Assembly (NCBI RefSeq): GCF_030272615.1
Contig: NC_081409.1
Coordinates: 26,607,406-26,671,405 of the forward strand
DNA: 64,000 bases
Direction of reading: 5' to 3'
Origin: Cryptomeria japonica
Lineage: Eukaryota; Streptophyta; Pinopsida; Cupressales; Cupressaceae
In this document: positions 22,532 to 34,849 of the stretch, in pieces
Layout: the number at the start of each line of letters is the position of its first letter
How positions within the stretch are numbered: position 1 is the first letter of the stretch
Notes under the pieces: generated by a model
The model's database searches: none
What the model was told of the DNA's origin: nothing
Seen by the model: only the letters and a program-made list of their open reading frames with translations
Program-made: the position numbers and the translations under genes

Positions 22532-25500
22532 CTCAAAGGCCCACAGTTACCAAGACATATTCTGTGAAAAATCAAACAACAAGAACCACAAATTCCAAAA
22601 CCATGGATACCTCATGGAAGGTGGATAAAAGTAAAAGAAATAGAAGGAATTCTCAAGTGACTAGCTCTCCTTCAAATAAAGGGAGAGGGTCACTCAAAAG
22701 ACCATCACTTGTAACTAACAATCTTTATCTCTTTAATTGACATTGTTTTTCATGCTACATGTTTGGTCATTAAGCTATTAATTGTAGAAAATATACTAAT
22801 CCATTTTCTCCTTTAATGGATTGTAATATTATGTGCTACAAATGTCACAATTTTAGACACATAGCTCATTTTTGAAGAACTATCTTTGTTGATCCACCAA
22901 AGCAAAACACAAAGGAGATTGTACCTATCAAAAATGAGGTGTATCCCAAAATTACTTGGGAAAGAAAGCAGCAAGAAAAAGAGTTGGAATCCTTATTTGT
23001 TCAAATAGCTCTACATGCCAAAAAGAAGAAGGATAGATGGTATGTGGATAGCGATTGCTCAAGACATATGACATGTGATAAAAGAAAATTCATCACTTTT
23101 GAACCAGCAGATGAAGGTATGGTAAGATTTGGTGATAATACCAAAAGATAAATAAGAGGTAAAGGAACACTTAACCTAGATCATGGAAAAACCAAAACTG
23201 AAAAAATGTGTTATATGTTAAGGAACAAAAAGAAAATTTACTAAGTGTAAGTTAGCTTTGTGATCAAGGACATGTTGTAACTTTCTTGTCTAAAGAATGT
23301 GAAATTAAGAAGGATGGAAAACTAATTGCAAATGCCTATAGAACACCAAACAATTTATATATTCTAAATGAAGCAAAAAATAAAACTTGTAATTTAGCAC
23401 AAGAAGATGAAGTTGGTTATGGCACAAAAGACTAGGTCATATTAATTTTGAGAATCTGGTAAAGGTAAGTAAAAAGAAAGCAATAAGAGATATACCAAAA
23501 ATCACAAAGCCATCAAATATCATTTGCAAACAATGTCAACTTGGAAAACAAACCAGATCAAGTTTCAAATCGAAAGAATATTCATCCTCAAACCCTTAGA
23601 ACTGGTACATACAGATTTATCTGGACCAACCAGAACAAAAATATTGCAAGGGGAAAGATACTTTATGTTGTTGATAGATGATTATTCTAGGATGACCTGG
23701 GTTACCTTCTTGAAAGAAAAATCAGAGGCCCTTGAAAAGTTTAAAGCCTTTAAAGATCTAGTTGAAAATGAAATGGAGACAAAAATTAAATAGCTTAGAT
23801 CAGATCAAGGAGGGGAATTTACCTCAAATGAGTTTTAAGATTATTGTACAAAGCATGGGATAAGAAGACACGTTTCAACAACAAGAACTCCACAATAAAA
23901 TGGAGTTGTTGAAAGAAAAAATAGGACAGTCCAAAAAATGGCAAGAGCCATGTTGAATGAATCCAAGATAGCTGATATTTTTTGGAAGGAATTTGTTCAC
24001 ACAGCTGCGTATATTTTTAACATGGCACAAATCAGGGTGAACAATGATAAAACACCTTATGAATTATGGAAAGGAAGGCCTACAACAGTTGAATACTTCA
24101 GAATCTTTGGAAGCACATGTTACATTAGGAGAGATGAGGGAATATTTCTTGGATATTCCACAAGAAGCAAAGCATATAAATGCTATAATAAAAGGCTTCG
24201 GAAAATAGTTGAAATCACCAATGTAAAAATTGATGAAGGTAAACAATTTGAGAAAGTTCTAGAAGATCATCCTAAGGAACAAGATGAAGAAGAAGAATCA
24301 AACGAAGAAACTGAGGATGAAGAACAAGAACAAGATAGTTTTGAAACTCCATCAAAGACATCCAAGACACCATCAAAGACTCCTTTGAAAATTTGTTCAA
24401 AGAAACCATCCAGAAGATTTGATAATTGGAGATTTGGATACAAAAGTTCAAACAAGGAGAAAACTTCCTACCACAACAGAGCATGCCCATTTTTGTCTTC
24501 TTTCCAAGATAGAGCCAAATAATTTTGATGAAGCAAGTGAAGACAAGTTTTGGATAAAAGCTATGAATGAGGAGTTGGACCAGATTGAAAGGAATCACAC
24601 ATGGGAGCTTGTCCCAAGACCCAAAAACAAAAATGTTATTGGAACCAAGTGGGTTTTTCTAAATAATATGAATGAAGATGGTGAAATTAATAGAAACAAG
24701 GCAAGGCTTGTGTGCAAAGGATATGCACAAGTGGATGGAATTGATTTCAAAGAAACGTTTACCCCAGTTGCAAGATCCGAAGCCATCAGAATGTTTCTAT
24801 CTCTTGCAAGTTACAAAGGTTTCAAGGTCTATCAAATGGATGTAAAATCAACCTTACTAAATGGGGATTTAAAAGAGGAGGTATATATTGAGCATCCTGA
24901 AGGGTTCATTTTATTAGGACAAAAAGACTATGTATGCAAGTTGAAGAAAGATCTTTATGGCCTGAAACAAGCCCCTAGAGCATGGTACTCCATATTAGAC
25001 AAGTATCTTCAAGAGAAAGGATTTAAAAGAGGAGTTGTAGATAGTAATTTGTACTTCAAGAATGAAGGTAATGATTTGTTGATTCGAGTTGTTTACATAG
25101 ATAATATTATTTTTGGTGGTAACAAGGATAAGATGTGTGAAGAATTTGCCTCTAACATGCAAAAATAATTCAAAATGTCTATGCTTGGAGAACTTTCTTT
25201 CTTTTTGGGATTGCAGATTTCATAATCAAGTGAAGGAATATTTCTTTCACAAATAAAGTATATTAAGGAGATGTTGAGAAAATTCAGAATGGTCGACTGC
25301 CACCCTCTGAGTACTCCCATGGTCACAGGTTGCAAACTTAGTAAAGATGATGAATCCCCTGATGCAAATCAAACACAATATAGATCCATGATTGGGAGCC
25401 TTCTATATGTGACAGCTACAAGGCCTGATATTATGCAAGTTGTTGGTGTAGTTGCATGGTATCAAGCAGCACCAAAGGAAACACATGTGCAAGAAGTAAA

Positions 25501-25667
25501 AAGAATTTTTCAGGTACTTAAAAAGTACTATGGATTTTGGATTGTGGTATCCAAAGGGTGATGATTTCACTCTAAAGGAATACACAGATGAAGATTTTGC
25601 AAGTGACACAGATGATAGAAAAAGCACCAGTGGAGGGGCTTTCTTCCTTGGCAACAATCTTGTATCT
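22532..25667 (+). pseudogene. Element D pol: protease, integrase, RT, RNase H
   Basis: In order: two degenerate knuckles (22742-22875); protease site WYVDSDCSRHM (about 23038-23070, the usual Gly changed to Asp); gag-pre-integrase WHKRLGHINFENL (about 23418-23458); integrase with LVHTDLSGP, DDYSRMTWV, RSDQGGEF and NGVVERKNRT (23598-23935); RT with [32 protein letters not shown] (24630-24990), and YIDN in place of the catalytic YVDD (about 25096); RNase H from SMIGSLLYVTATRPDI to KSTSGGAFFLGNNLVSW at 25667. Several stops and frame changes occur. The second half of RNase H is deleted. The chain would have reverse transcribed and integrated the element; it is now dead. Confidence 0.88.
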
Positions 25668-25925
25668 TGGGAATATTGTCATTTATGTCAAATGGAATTG
25701 CTACTTGATGTACAGTTGTATATCCAGACATATATACTAATATCCATGGAGATTGATGAACATATCGATGTCAAAGTGATTTCATGGAGATTGATGAACA
25801 TATCGATGTCAAAGTGATTTCATGAAGATTGATGAACATATTGATGTATATTACCATATACCTACATCAAATAAACACAGTAGATGAACACAACAGGTAT
25901 ACATATATACATGTATACTTATAAC
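25668..25925 (+). repeat. 3' LTR of element D, first segment
   Basis: Begins TGGGAATATTGTCATT, lacking the first three bases (TGA) of the 5' LTR. It ends ATAAC at the insertion point of element C. Confidence 0.88.
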
Positions 25926-26375
25926 TGTGAGATTTTGCCAAGATCAGGGGCACATTGAAAAGCACACAAAAGAGAGACAATAGCTTGACAAGACCAAACT
26001 ATATTCTCATCAATATGCAAAAGTGATCAATTGGATTAAGCAATACAATGAATATGGGCCTGCTTATATAGGCAAGGCCAAATGGATATGTGAGCACACA
26101 ATCATGACATGTGGCTCAATGAGAAACAAGGGTAGGTAAGAAAAAGTAGGGGTAGGTAGGAGAAATAATATAATATTCCACAAGAGGTGGATCACCCACC
26201 AAATGTGGAATGTAACAGCAAGATAAGACCACAAAAGGTGGAATTTCTCCTACAAGCATCATCCCTATGTGCACACTTCCCTAAGTGTCTCATATCCAAA
26301 CTATGATGAGATGTATTATCCTAAGTTAACTTAAGTGTAATTATATCCTATAAGGATAAATAATTACACCAACAC
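25926..26375 (-). repeat. 3' LTR of element C
   Basis: 450 bp, TGTGAGATTTTGCC...ACACCAACA, followed by CCCCCCCTTAAGGG, the complement of the polypurine tract (26376-26389). Confidence 0.9.
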
Positions 26376-26689
26376 CCCCCCTTAAGGGAAACTTAGTGGA
26401 ATGAAGACTCAAGTCAACAATGCAAGATGGGTCCCGGCTACTAGGCCATGATAGGTACCCATGTACAATATGCAAATGCAAGCAAACATATGCAATGCAA
26501 TCTCTCACAATCGGAGAAAGGGAGAAAACCTAGTGGGAAAAAACTCCCCCCTAAAAGAGAGATAAATATACAAAGAGACTCTCAAAGAAGAAGGACAAAA
26601 CCTCAAAGAGGAAAAAGTCCCCCCCATAAGAGAGGAAGGAGAAGTTAGCTGATCCCCCCTGATGAAACAACCTGCACCCCCAAGAGAGC

Positions 26690-28140
26690 TCGCAACTATT
26701 GGAACTTACTCTCAGTGAAGGGTTTGGTGAATATGTCTGCAACCTGCTCCCCTGTAGGACAATACCACAAATAAATGACCTGCTCCTGAATCAACTCTCA
26801 AATGTAGTGCATATGAATCTCTATGTGTTTGGCCCTCTAATGCTAAACCGGGTTCTTTGAGATTGTAATAACACTTTGATTGTCACAATGCAGAATTGTT
26901 GGGCGTGGAGTGGAGAACCCAAATTCTGTGAGAATATGTTGAAGCCAAATAGTCTCAGTCGTTGTGTTAACAACCCCTCAATACTCAGCCTCAGTCAAAG
27001 AGAGAGCAATAACATGCTTCTTGTTGCTCTGCCAACAAATGGGGCCCGAACCAAGGTGGAAGTTGTAACCACAAGTAGACTTACGATCATCAAGATCGTC
27101 AGCCCAATCAGAGTCTGTGTATCCAACCAAGCAAAGTCATGTGTCTGCTGCATAGTGAATCCCATAATGATGTGTACCCTAGATGTAGTGTAGAAAGCGT
27201 TTGGCATCTTTCCAATGAAGCTCATGTGATTCCTGCATGAAGCGGGAAACCATGCCAACCGCAAATGAAATGTCAGGGCGTGTGTGAGTCAAGTAGATGA
27301 GACTACCCACAAGTTGGCGATACAATGTGGCATCAAAGGGTGGAGAAGAGCACTTAGTGTCAATCTTGACTCCTGAAAGAAAGGGAGTCAATGCAGGCTT
27401 ACAATTAGCCATATGAAAGCGTGCAAGTAGATCAAGAGCATACTTGGGCTATGAAAGTGTAATCCCGGAAGGTGACTGTGAAATATCTATCTTGAGAAAG
27501 TAGTGCAAAAGACCCAAGTCAGTCATAGCAAATCTGTCATGCAAAGCAGATTTGACACTGCTAATGATGGATGAGGTGCTCCCTATAATGATTAAATCAT
27601 CAACATAGAGCACAAGTATAAAGTGTGAGTCATATTGTCGCAAAATGTAGACATTCAAATTAGAATGACACTTGGTGAACCTTGCTGAGAGAAGGAAGGA
27701 ATCCATCTTGGCGTACCAAGCCCTAGGGGCCTGCTTAAGGCCATAGAGAGATTTCCTTAGTCGGCAAAAAAATGAAGAATCCTGGGTGAAACCCTGTGGT
27801 TTCTCCATATATATCTCCTCATCAAGATCCCCATGAAGAAAAGCACTCTTCACATCCATCTGATGGACAACCCAACCATGAGTTGCTGCAACAGCAAGTG
27901 TCAAGCGAATGGAATTCATCTTGGCTACGGATGCAAAGGTCTCAGTATAGTGAACACCTGGAACTTGTGAGAAACATTTCGCAATAAGTCGAGCCTTATA
28001 CTTATCCATACTACCATCCGCTGCAAGCTTGGTCTGATAGATCCACTTACATCGAACCATATTTCTCCCCTTAGGGTGATGGACTAACTCCCATGTGTTA
28101 TTCCTCATCAAGGAACTATACTCTTCCTTCATAGCTTGGT
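26690..28140 (-). pseudogene. Element C reverse transcriptase and RNase H
   Basis: RT (28132-27449) is one 227-codon open stretch on the minus strand: [56 protein letters not shown], and the intact catalytic LYVDDLIIIG (about 27580-27610). After a stop at 27449 RNase H follows with GSLIYLTHTRPDISFAVGMV (27260-27330), then in shifted frames TDSDWADDLDDRKST, SLTEAEYRG and HCDNQSV. It ends with VADIFTKPFTES (about 26705-26745), the usual C-terminus of copia pol. RT makes element cDNA and RNase H removes the RNA template. This is the best kept RT in the window. Confidence 0.88.
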
Positions 28141-29420
28141 CCCACTCGAGAAACCTTGATGCTTCCTGAAATGTCTATGGATCGGAAGCAGTAACAATGT
28201 ATGCATGTGGAAGGTCCTAATGTTGTGATCAAGTCCTTCATGTATCTAAAGGATCCCCAACAAGAGAACCCACTGACTCAAGTGTTTTTCGAGCCCAATG
28301 AGGTGGAGGTGGAGGTGGAGGACGAGGGTCCTCAACTACAAGTGGACCCTACAAAGGTGTAACCCTACGAGTCAAAGTTGAAGGAGTCTCATCATCTGAA
28401 TCACTCTCATCACTATCCACAATGGAGGAAGGTAGAGGAGGAAGTGAGGCGAAGCTAGGAGAGCTTTCATCAAAATGAGCACTCCTCTCAATTAATACCT
28501 CATGTGTCTCTAGATCCATCAATCAATATGCTTTAACACCCTCGGGATATCCAACCAAAATACAAGGCCTACTCTGAAGTTCCAATGCCTTGCATTTCTG
28601 CAGAGGAATGCGAGCCCATGCTGGACACCCAAAGACTCAGAAATGTCTCACAATCGGTTTCCTACCAGTCCAAGCCTCAAAAGGAGTAATACTCGTCAAA
28701 GCTTTGTGAGGAACCTGATTTTGGATGTGTGTAGCACAACTGATAGCCTCTGCCGAAAAGGTGGATCAAGAGAATGTGGATGCATCATACAGCTAGCCAT
28801 TTATTTGAGAGTTATATTCTTGTGTTCTATAACTCAATTATGTTGTGGAGTGTAGGAAAATGAATGCTGAAGATCAATCCCCTCAAATGTACAAAAATCC
28901 TCAAGTCTTTTGTTCACATATTCCCTTCCATTATTTGTACAAAGAATCTTGACCACTTTCCCTGATTTCTTTTCCACGTGAGGCTTGAAGTCTAGAAATC
29001 TGTCAAACACTTCACTCTTATGAACAAGAAAATAGACCCAAGTGAAGCGGGAGTAGTCATCAGTGAAGGTGAGGACATAGCAGGCCCTGCTAAATGAAGG
29101 TGATGGAAATGGACCTGCTACATCATTGTGAACAAGTTGAAGAACTTCCAAAGCTCTCCAAGGTTTCCCCTTATCAAACCTCTCCTCAGGATGCTTGCCC
29201 ATGGAACATCTTGAACATACACCCTCTAAAAAACTGATTCGAGGTAGACTTGTGACCATGTTTTTAGTGCTAAGTTGTTGAAGATAGTGGTAGTTGAGGT
29301 GACCAAACCGCTCATGCCATAGCTTACTTTCTGAAATTGAATGAGTAAGCAAGGCCCTAGAAGGAGAACTTGACACAAAGTGGGACAATGAATAAAACCT
29401 TGAGTTGTCATTAACTTGTC
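28141..29420 (-). pseudogene. Element C integrase region
   Basis: The gag-pre-integrase/integrase stretch reads on the minus strand from LWHERFGHLNYHYL (about 29285-29325), through CSRCSMGKHPEERF (29180-29225) and LVHNDVAGPFPSP, TFTDDYSRFTWVYFL, to CTNNGREYVNKRLEDFC and SYTPQHN at 28834. Past this the frame carries repeated stops and shifts down to the RT, where only scattered similarity remains. The conserved D,D and GREY positions of the catalytic core are visible. Product: integrase inserting the cDNA into the host chromosome. Confidence 0.8.
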
Positions 29421-31553
29421 CCACTGCTACCAAGGCATCATTATCAAGTTCTTTTACCACAACTGAATCAGGTGTAAACTCGACATTTTTTCCCATTCCC
29501 ATAGTGAGTGATTTGGTAGATAGAGAGAAGATAGGTAGACAAGTTAGGAACATAAAGAATATTCTCAAATGTTCCATCATCCGTGGCAACCGAACCTTTC
29601 CCTTCAACCTCAACTTGTGTATCATCACCTATGAAAATGTGAGGTACCTTTGAAGGCTCCAATGAAGAAAACATATGCTTTGTAGAACCCATGTGATAAG
29701 AGGCACCCGAGTCAAGTATCCACTACTGTGAAGAACCTGTTTTAGCCACAAATGCTTGCCCTTTTCCCTTAGACTGTGAGGAAGTGGAAGGAGATGTGTA
29801 CTTCTTGTTGTAGGCAGATGGCAAATTGATGTTGTTCTTCTTAAGTAGATGTGTCAACTCATCAACTTGCTTGGTGTGGCATCGATGCTCATCATGACCA
29901 TACTTCTTGCAATAAGCACAAGTTGGTTTATCCTTCTTAGGTAGATTCCCCTTCTTGAAAGAGGATGAAAAATTACCTTGTGATGGAGAGGATGATTTTC
30001 CTTTTTCCTAATGTGGCTTTGAATTAGATTGATTCTTATTCTTATTGGAATATTTGCCTTGACTCCCTTGATCATTAGCCACCAAAGCCTTGGACTTTGA
30101 AGACTTGAGAAGCCCCATGTTCAACAACTTAGATTGTTCCAACATCAACATTTATCTAAAAGCATCAAATGAAGGCATAGTGTAGGAATTCCCCACTATC
30201 AAACGATGAGCTTGGAAACTAGAAACAAATGTTGCATACTCAGGTGAAAGCTTGTCCAACAAGTTGAATATCAATTAAGCATCTTTTTTGTCAATTTCAC
30301 AATCCTTAAGCTTTGCTCTTAGCTCATTTTCTTTGGTGACATAATCTTGGATTGTATCAAAACTCTTGGGATCCAAGTTGGTGAGCTCATTGTCAATCTT
30401 GTAGCCTATGATTTCATCAACTTGTCCATAAAATTTCTGAAAGATATCCCAAGCCTCTTTGATTGTAGAACACTTCTCAATCTGAAAAAATGAGGTCATT
30501 TGATACATACTTACACAAAGTTCCAAGAGCCATGCAATTTTTAGTGAGCCATTCTAATTGAGCATTAGGATCAGCCTTAGGATCTGCTGGTGCTGCTATC
30601 TTTCCATCTATGTAATGCGTGACTCCTTTTTGTTGGCATATGCACACTCCAATGAGACATTGTAGGTGATTGAAGGTTTTGTCATTGATGGCAACCTTAC
30701 AATCCTATGGCACCGACAAGGCATTACACCGGCAAGATAGTTCATTGGCATCAATGATCAAACTCTACACGGCACTCAGACCACCAGCACCAACACAAAG
30801 AAAGGAAGTATACTGGCACAGAGGCCAACATGATTTTGTTATATTATATTTTGTTTATTATTGTAAAAACTTTGTAAGTTGACTTGGCATATTGTAAAAT
30901 GACTCTTATATATAAGAGAGATCATTGTAGACATTTTGTAAGTTTAAAAAAAGGGATATAAGCGAAAGGAAAAAAATATTAAGGCAGACCTATTATGCGA
31001 AATATAGGTTAAGGGGTATATGTAAAGAACAGAGCAGAAACTGATACTGAATCTGGCATTGAAGATGCTATTGTAAAGCAGTACAAGTTATTGGATTTGT
31101 ATAATCCACATTGTAAGTCAGTGAGACTTCCCATTTGAGCAGTGAGCTCTAGGCAATTGGCCTTCCTGCATGTGCAGGCCCCTCTTGTAAGTAATATTCT
31201 CTTATTGGCCAGTAAGTGGATATTGTGGGTCACAAATCCCACCGAGGTTTTTCCCACCCCGGGTTTCCTCGTTAAATCCTTGTGTTATGGTGTGCTTTTC
31301 ATGTGGATGTTTTTAATTCTGTTTATTGCATTATTTCTTGCATATCGGTACACTGTTGTAATATGTTCTGCATGTTTTAAGATAAGAAATTCTACTCACC
31401 AGTTAGATACTAATTCACCCACCCCCCCCCCCCCCCCCCCCCTCCTAGTATCTGTGAGAATCCTAACACTTTTTCCATTAGTTTGCACCATACTTTTATT
31501 TTCCAAGATGCATATTTATGTGGAGTTAAAGATGGAAATTAATGAGGACTCAT
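29421..31553 (-). pseudogene. Element C gag and protease, split by a solo LTR
   Basis: The ATG at 31553 starts MSPH, with a stop at codon 5, then FPSLTPHKYASWK as in element B. The frame is interrupted by the solo LTR at 30631-31468 and resumes with KAWDIFQKFYGQVDEI and FDTIQDYVTKENELRAKLKDC (30295-30450). A zinc knuckle CAYCKKYGHDEHRC (29879-29920) and the protease site WILDSGASYHM (29695-29730) follow, then VPNLSTYLLSIYQIT. Several stops and frame changes are present. It would have produced capsid, nucleocapsid and protease. Confidence 0.82.
30631..31468 (+). mobile_element. Solo LTR of the F family inside element C
   Basis: 838 bp, starting TGTTGGCATATGCACACTCC and ending GAATCCTAACA. It is flanked by perfect 5-bp repeats CTTTT (30626-30630, 31469-31473). 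Element B at the same gag position reads straight through (GTCCCTTTTCCATTAG near 14196), which shows the empty site. No internal sequence of F is present, so it arose by LTR-LTR recombination. The C run near its end is about 21 bases long (31422-31442). Confidence 0.93.
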
Positions 31554-32793
31554 AGCAACAAAAATGAAAGAGCACAAGGAAAGAGAGGCAAAATCACACA
31601 AGACACCCCCCAAATTCACTCAATCAAAGAACCACCCCACCCCCTCCCCTAAAAAAATTTTTTTTCTTTTTTTTTGATGATTTGGCACTTTATACGTAGT
31701 GCGTGTACAATGGGCCACTTGCAAAAAATGGCAAAGTGGACTTCTGATATCAACTTTACAACTGCCTCAAAGAGGCCAAAGGAGACTCAAACTGATAATG
31801 TAAGAGATCTAAACTAAAATCCAATCAAATTATAAGTACCAAGTAGGCCAAAAAGACCAATTTCTAAAAGTACAATATCCACTCAAAATCTCTACAAACT
31901 GATGACAGATTATGAAAGTAGACAAAAAAAATGCACTTTCAAAAAAAATGGCACCTGAAGAGGAGGTCATATGAGCTCAAATGAAGCCTTTGAAGCTACA
32001 AAATTGAGGATTGGACATGTACTACTGAGAGAATCTGAAAAACCTATTCACCAAAGTCAGAAAATAACCACACCACTGCAGAGAGCATGAAAAATTAGCC
32101 CAAATAAAAAAACATTGCACCCAAAAAGGAGTAAAAAAATTGAGCAAGTTATGGGCCTTCAAAGTTGACCCAAAAAATCAAACTGCTCAACAGAGAGGGG
32201 TCTAAATTTTTTTTAAAAGTGCTGAAGCAGGCTGATATCAACAATTCACTGTGTTAAATTTGACGGTCGTATGAACATCGCAAAACCGTTGCACCCCCTT
32301 GCCCACTGCATGGATATGCTAACATGGCAGATGATTGTACTGCGGACATGGAAACCAAATGGGCAGGTGATGTGTCATAGAGTCTTACCCACGACCAGTG
32401 GCCACCTGCCACGTAGCGAATGTGAGTCCTGCCAGAAGGAGGTTAGCAGGAGCATGGCAGGTCGGCGAGAGGTCGCCGACGGCGGTGGTCGAGAACCAGG
32501 GCTGGCAATGGTGGCTGGGGCGAAATTAAATAGATAATTTTTTGCAAAAAATAAATTAAAAATAAAAAATTGTACCGTACTACCCGAATTGGGTAAAAAG
32601 TTCCTCCAACACCTAAAATTCGACTTTCGCCAAAATAGGTCTAGTTTATACTTGATTTTTATGGAAACAGCCTCCCAGACACAATGGTGAGGTCAGAAAC
32701 ACTCTAGGATGCCTCCAAAATGCACAGTACCTCAAATCCAAAATTAGAAGCCTTCCAAGATATCTCCCAAAACCAATCAATGAAGCCCCAATG
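31554..32793 (-). other. Leader of element C
   Basis: Non-coding DNA between the gag ATG and the primer site, colinear with the leader of element B at both ends (GATTTGGCAC, TGGGCCACTTGC). The middle (about 32370-32520) is GC-rich with GTCGGCGAGAGGTCGCCGAC-type words, shorter than in B. No gene is recognised. Confidence 0.55.
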
Positions 32794-32805
32794 GCTCTGA
32801 TACCA
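32794..32805 (-). other. Primer binding site of element C
   Basis: GCTCTGATACCA on the plus strand directly next to the 5' LTR; TGGTATCAGAGC on the coding strand. Confidence 0.9.
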
Positions 32806-33259
32806 TGTGAGATTTTGCCAAGATCAAGGGCACAATGAAAAGCACACAAAAGAGATACAATAGTTTGACGAGAACAAACTATATTCTCATCAATATGCAA
32901 AAGTGATCAACTGGATTAACCAATACAATGAATACGGGCTTGCTTATATAGGCAAGGCCAAATGGATATGTGAGCACACAATCATGACATGTGGCTTAAT
33001 GAGAAACAAGGGTAGGTAAGAAAAAGTAGGGGTAGGTAGGAGAAATAATATAATATTCCACAAGAGGTGGATCACCCACCGAATGTGGAATGTAACAGCA
33101 AGATAAGACCACAAAAGGTAGAATTTCTCCTACAAGCATCATCCCTATGTGCACACTTCCCTAAGTGTCTCATATCCAAACTACAATGAGATGCATTATC
33201 CTAAGTTACCTTAAGTAAAGTGTAATTATATCCTATAAGATTAAATAATTACACCAACA
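32806..33259 (-). repeat. 5' LTR of element C
   Basis: 454 bp, TGTGAGATTTTGCC...ACACCAACA. Confidence 0.9.
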
Positions 33260-33264
33260 ACAGC

Positions 33265-34844
33265 AGTATGTACATATATATCTACACTATATACCTACAA
33301 CAGATGAACACAACAACAAATCATCTGTGTGATCTATGGTCAAACACATAAGGAGACCTGAAGAATACTTTTGAATATGCAGTAGGTGCAACATTTAATT
33401 TGTATAGAATTGTGTTATCCAACCAGTCAAAAAAACATAGAACCTCTGTCATAAAATCACACCAAGTTAGAATCATGATCAAATAGTCACATGCGAAGGA
33501 TGCATATATGAAGGTTTGCGATCTATTAAGCCACACATTGCGGATATATGCGTTGTTATATACAATCGGGTTCATACGTATAATTAATTCTATGAAGAGA
33601 AAATGCTAACGATGACCAAGTTAAAGTATTTAGCGGTAGATATATATGCTGACATAATCCTTAATTCTTAGTGGCAAGACACGACAGAGCAAAAGACAAA
33701 ATCTCCTCAGCAAGTCGAACCATAAGAGTTGATCAAGGAATAGCGCCAATACTTGGACAAGCGTAAGTATGCATTCATTTAACTAACGCATCATAATCAA
33801 TATGATTATGTATTGAAGGGATGCGATGTTGTTTTATAAAGCAGACAAAAGGAGAGATGGAAACCGATAAGGAAAGACGTGATCTTTCGTATGAAAGGTT
33901 GTAAGTTATATGTACATATAATATGGAGAAAAAGAAAGAAATCAAACCTGATTTTTTAGAAAGACAATGTAGAGTTAGAGACTAAAATTATATGCGATTT
34001 TGTGCGGACAGAGGTAATTGTTGCTACTTGTATTCAAAACAGGGATGGTATAATCATGAAAGTGTGAAGTTATCGCATATATTAAAACTACGCAGTGCTG
34101 AATTTAAATAAGATAAACTATTCATTATGCTGGAAAGGTTGAACAGAATATATATGGTGCTGAAGGAAAATTTCTAAGGCAAATTTGTATGCAACTCTGG
34201 GAAGATGTTGATACAGAGATAATAAAAGAACATGATCAGAAGAATCTGGTGTGTATAATTCTGATTGAAGATCATAAGAAGAAATACGACTGTAACTAAA
34301 TATACAGAAAGCAGATTTATGCTGAGAAGAATATTAGAGTGATCTTTAGATAAATTCTTTGTAAATTTGGAAGCAACATAAATACAGAGAATATGTTTGT
34401 TAAGAATAAAACAGTAGAGTGAGTGTCTCATTTGTGAAAATCTACTATTGAGAATTTCATTATGTGTAAGAATAGTCTTTGTGAAAAGAAAAGTTCATGC
34501 AACTTATATATTGCAGTTTGCTCAGGAAATTATGATTAGGATTTAAAAAATTTGTTTTGGTGTGTGAATAGGGTAAAGGGTGAGCTTTATCCTTGTGAGT
34601 GGTAGCTCACTAAATTAGTGAAGGGGTTGGAGCCTCTTGTAGGTTGAAGCCTACGAATTGGAGTTAGGGAGTTAGAGCTTCTTGTAGGTTGGAGCCTACG
34701 AAAAATAGTGAGAGGAGTTGGAGCTCCTTGTGGGAGGTTGCCCACAAAAAGAGGTTGTGTACCTCTAAACATTTTGTAAAATAAATTATTAATTTATAAT
34801 ATACTGATTCCCCACCCCGCCTCCATATATTTGAGTACTCTTCA
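33265..34844 (+). repeat. 3' LTR of element D, second segment
   Basis: Continues the 3' LTR after element C and ends GAGTACTCTTCA at 34844, followed by the target duplication CCTAC. Its sequence tracks 18490-20071 of the 5' LTR. The terminal C run has been broken up to CCCCACCCCGCCTCC. Confidence 0.9.
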
Positions 34845-34849
34845 CCTAC

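Larger units (their letters stand above)
25926..33259 (-). mobile_element. Element C: copia element with full domain set
   Basis: LTRs at 25926-26375 and 32806-33259 match each other and the LTRs of element B. The primer site complement is at 32794-32805 and a C run (polypurine complement) follows 26375, so transcription is on the minus strand. The flanks ATAAC (25921-25925) and ACAGC (33260-33264) each differ by one transition from ACAAC, the sequence at the matching point of the intact 5' LTR of D (near 18484), so they are a decayed 5-bp target duplication. Gag, protease, integrase, RT and RNase H remains are all present. A solo F-family LTR interrupts gag. Confidence 0.9.
18228..34844 (+). 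mobile_element. Element D: copia element, split by element C
   Basis: The 5' LTR (18228-20071) starts TGATGGGAATATTG and ends CTCTTCA. The 3' LTR is at 25668-25925 and 33265-34844, interrupted by element C. Perfect 5-bp duplications CCTAC flank the whole (18223-18227 and 34845-34849), inside the protease-to-integrase region of element E. Gag, protease, integrase, RT and RNase H remains are in copia order on the plus strand. The RNase H runs straight into the 3' LTR, so the end of pol, the polypurine tract and the first bases of the 3' LTR are deleted. Confidence 0.9.
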
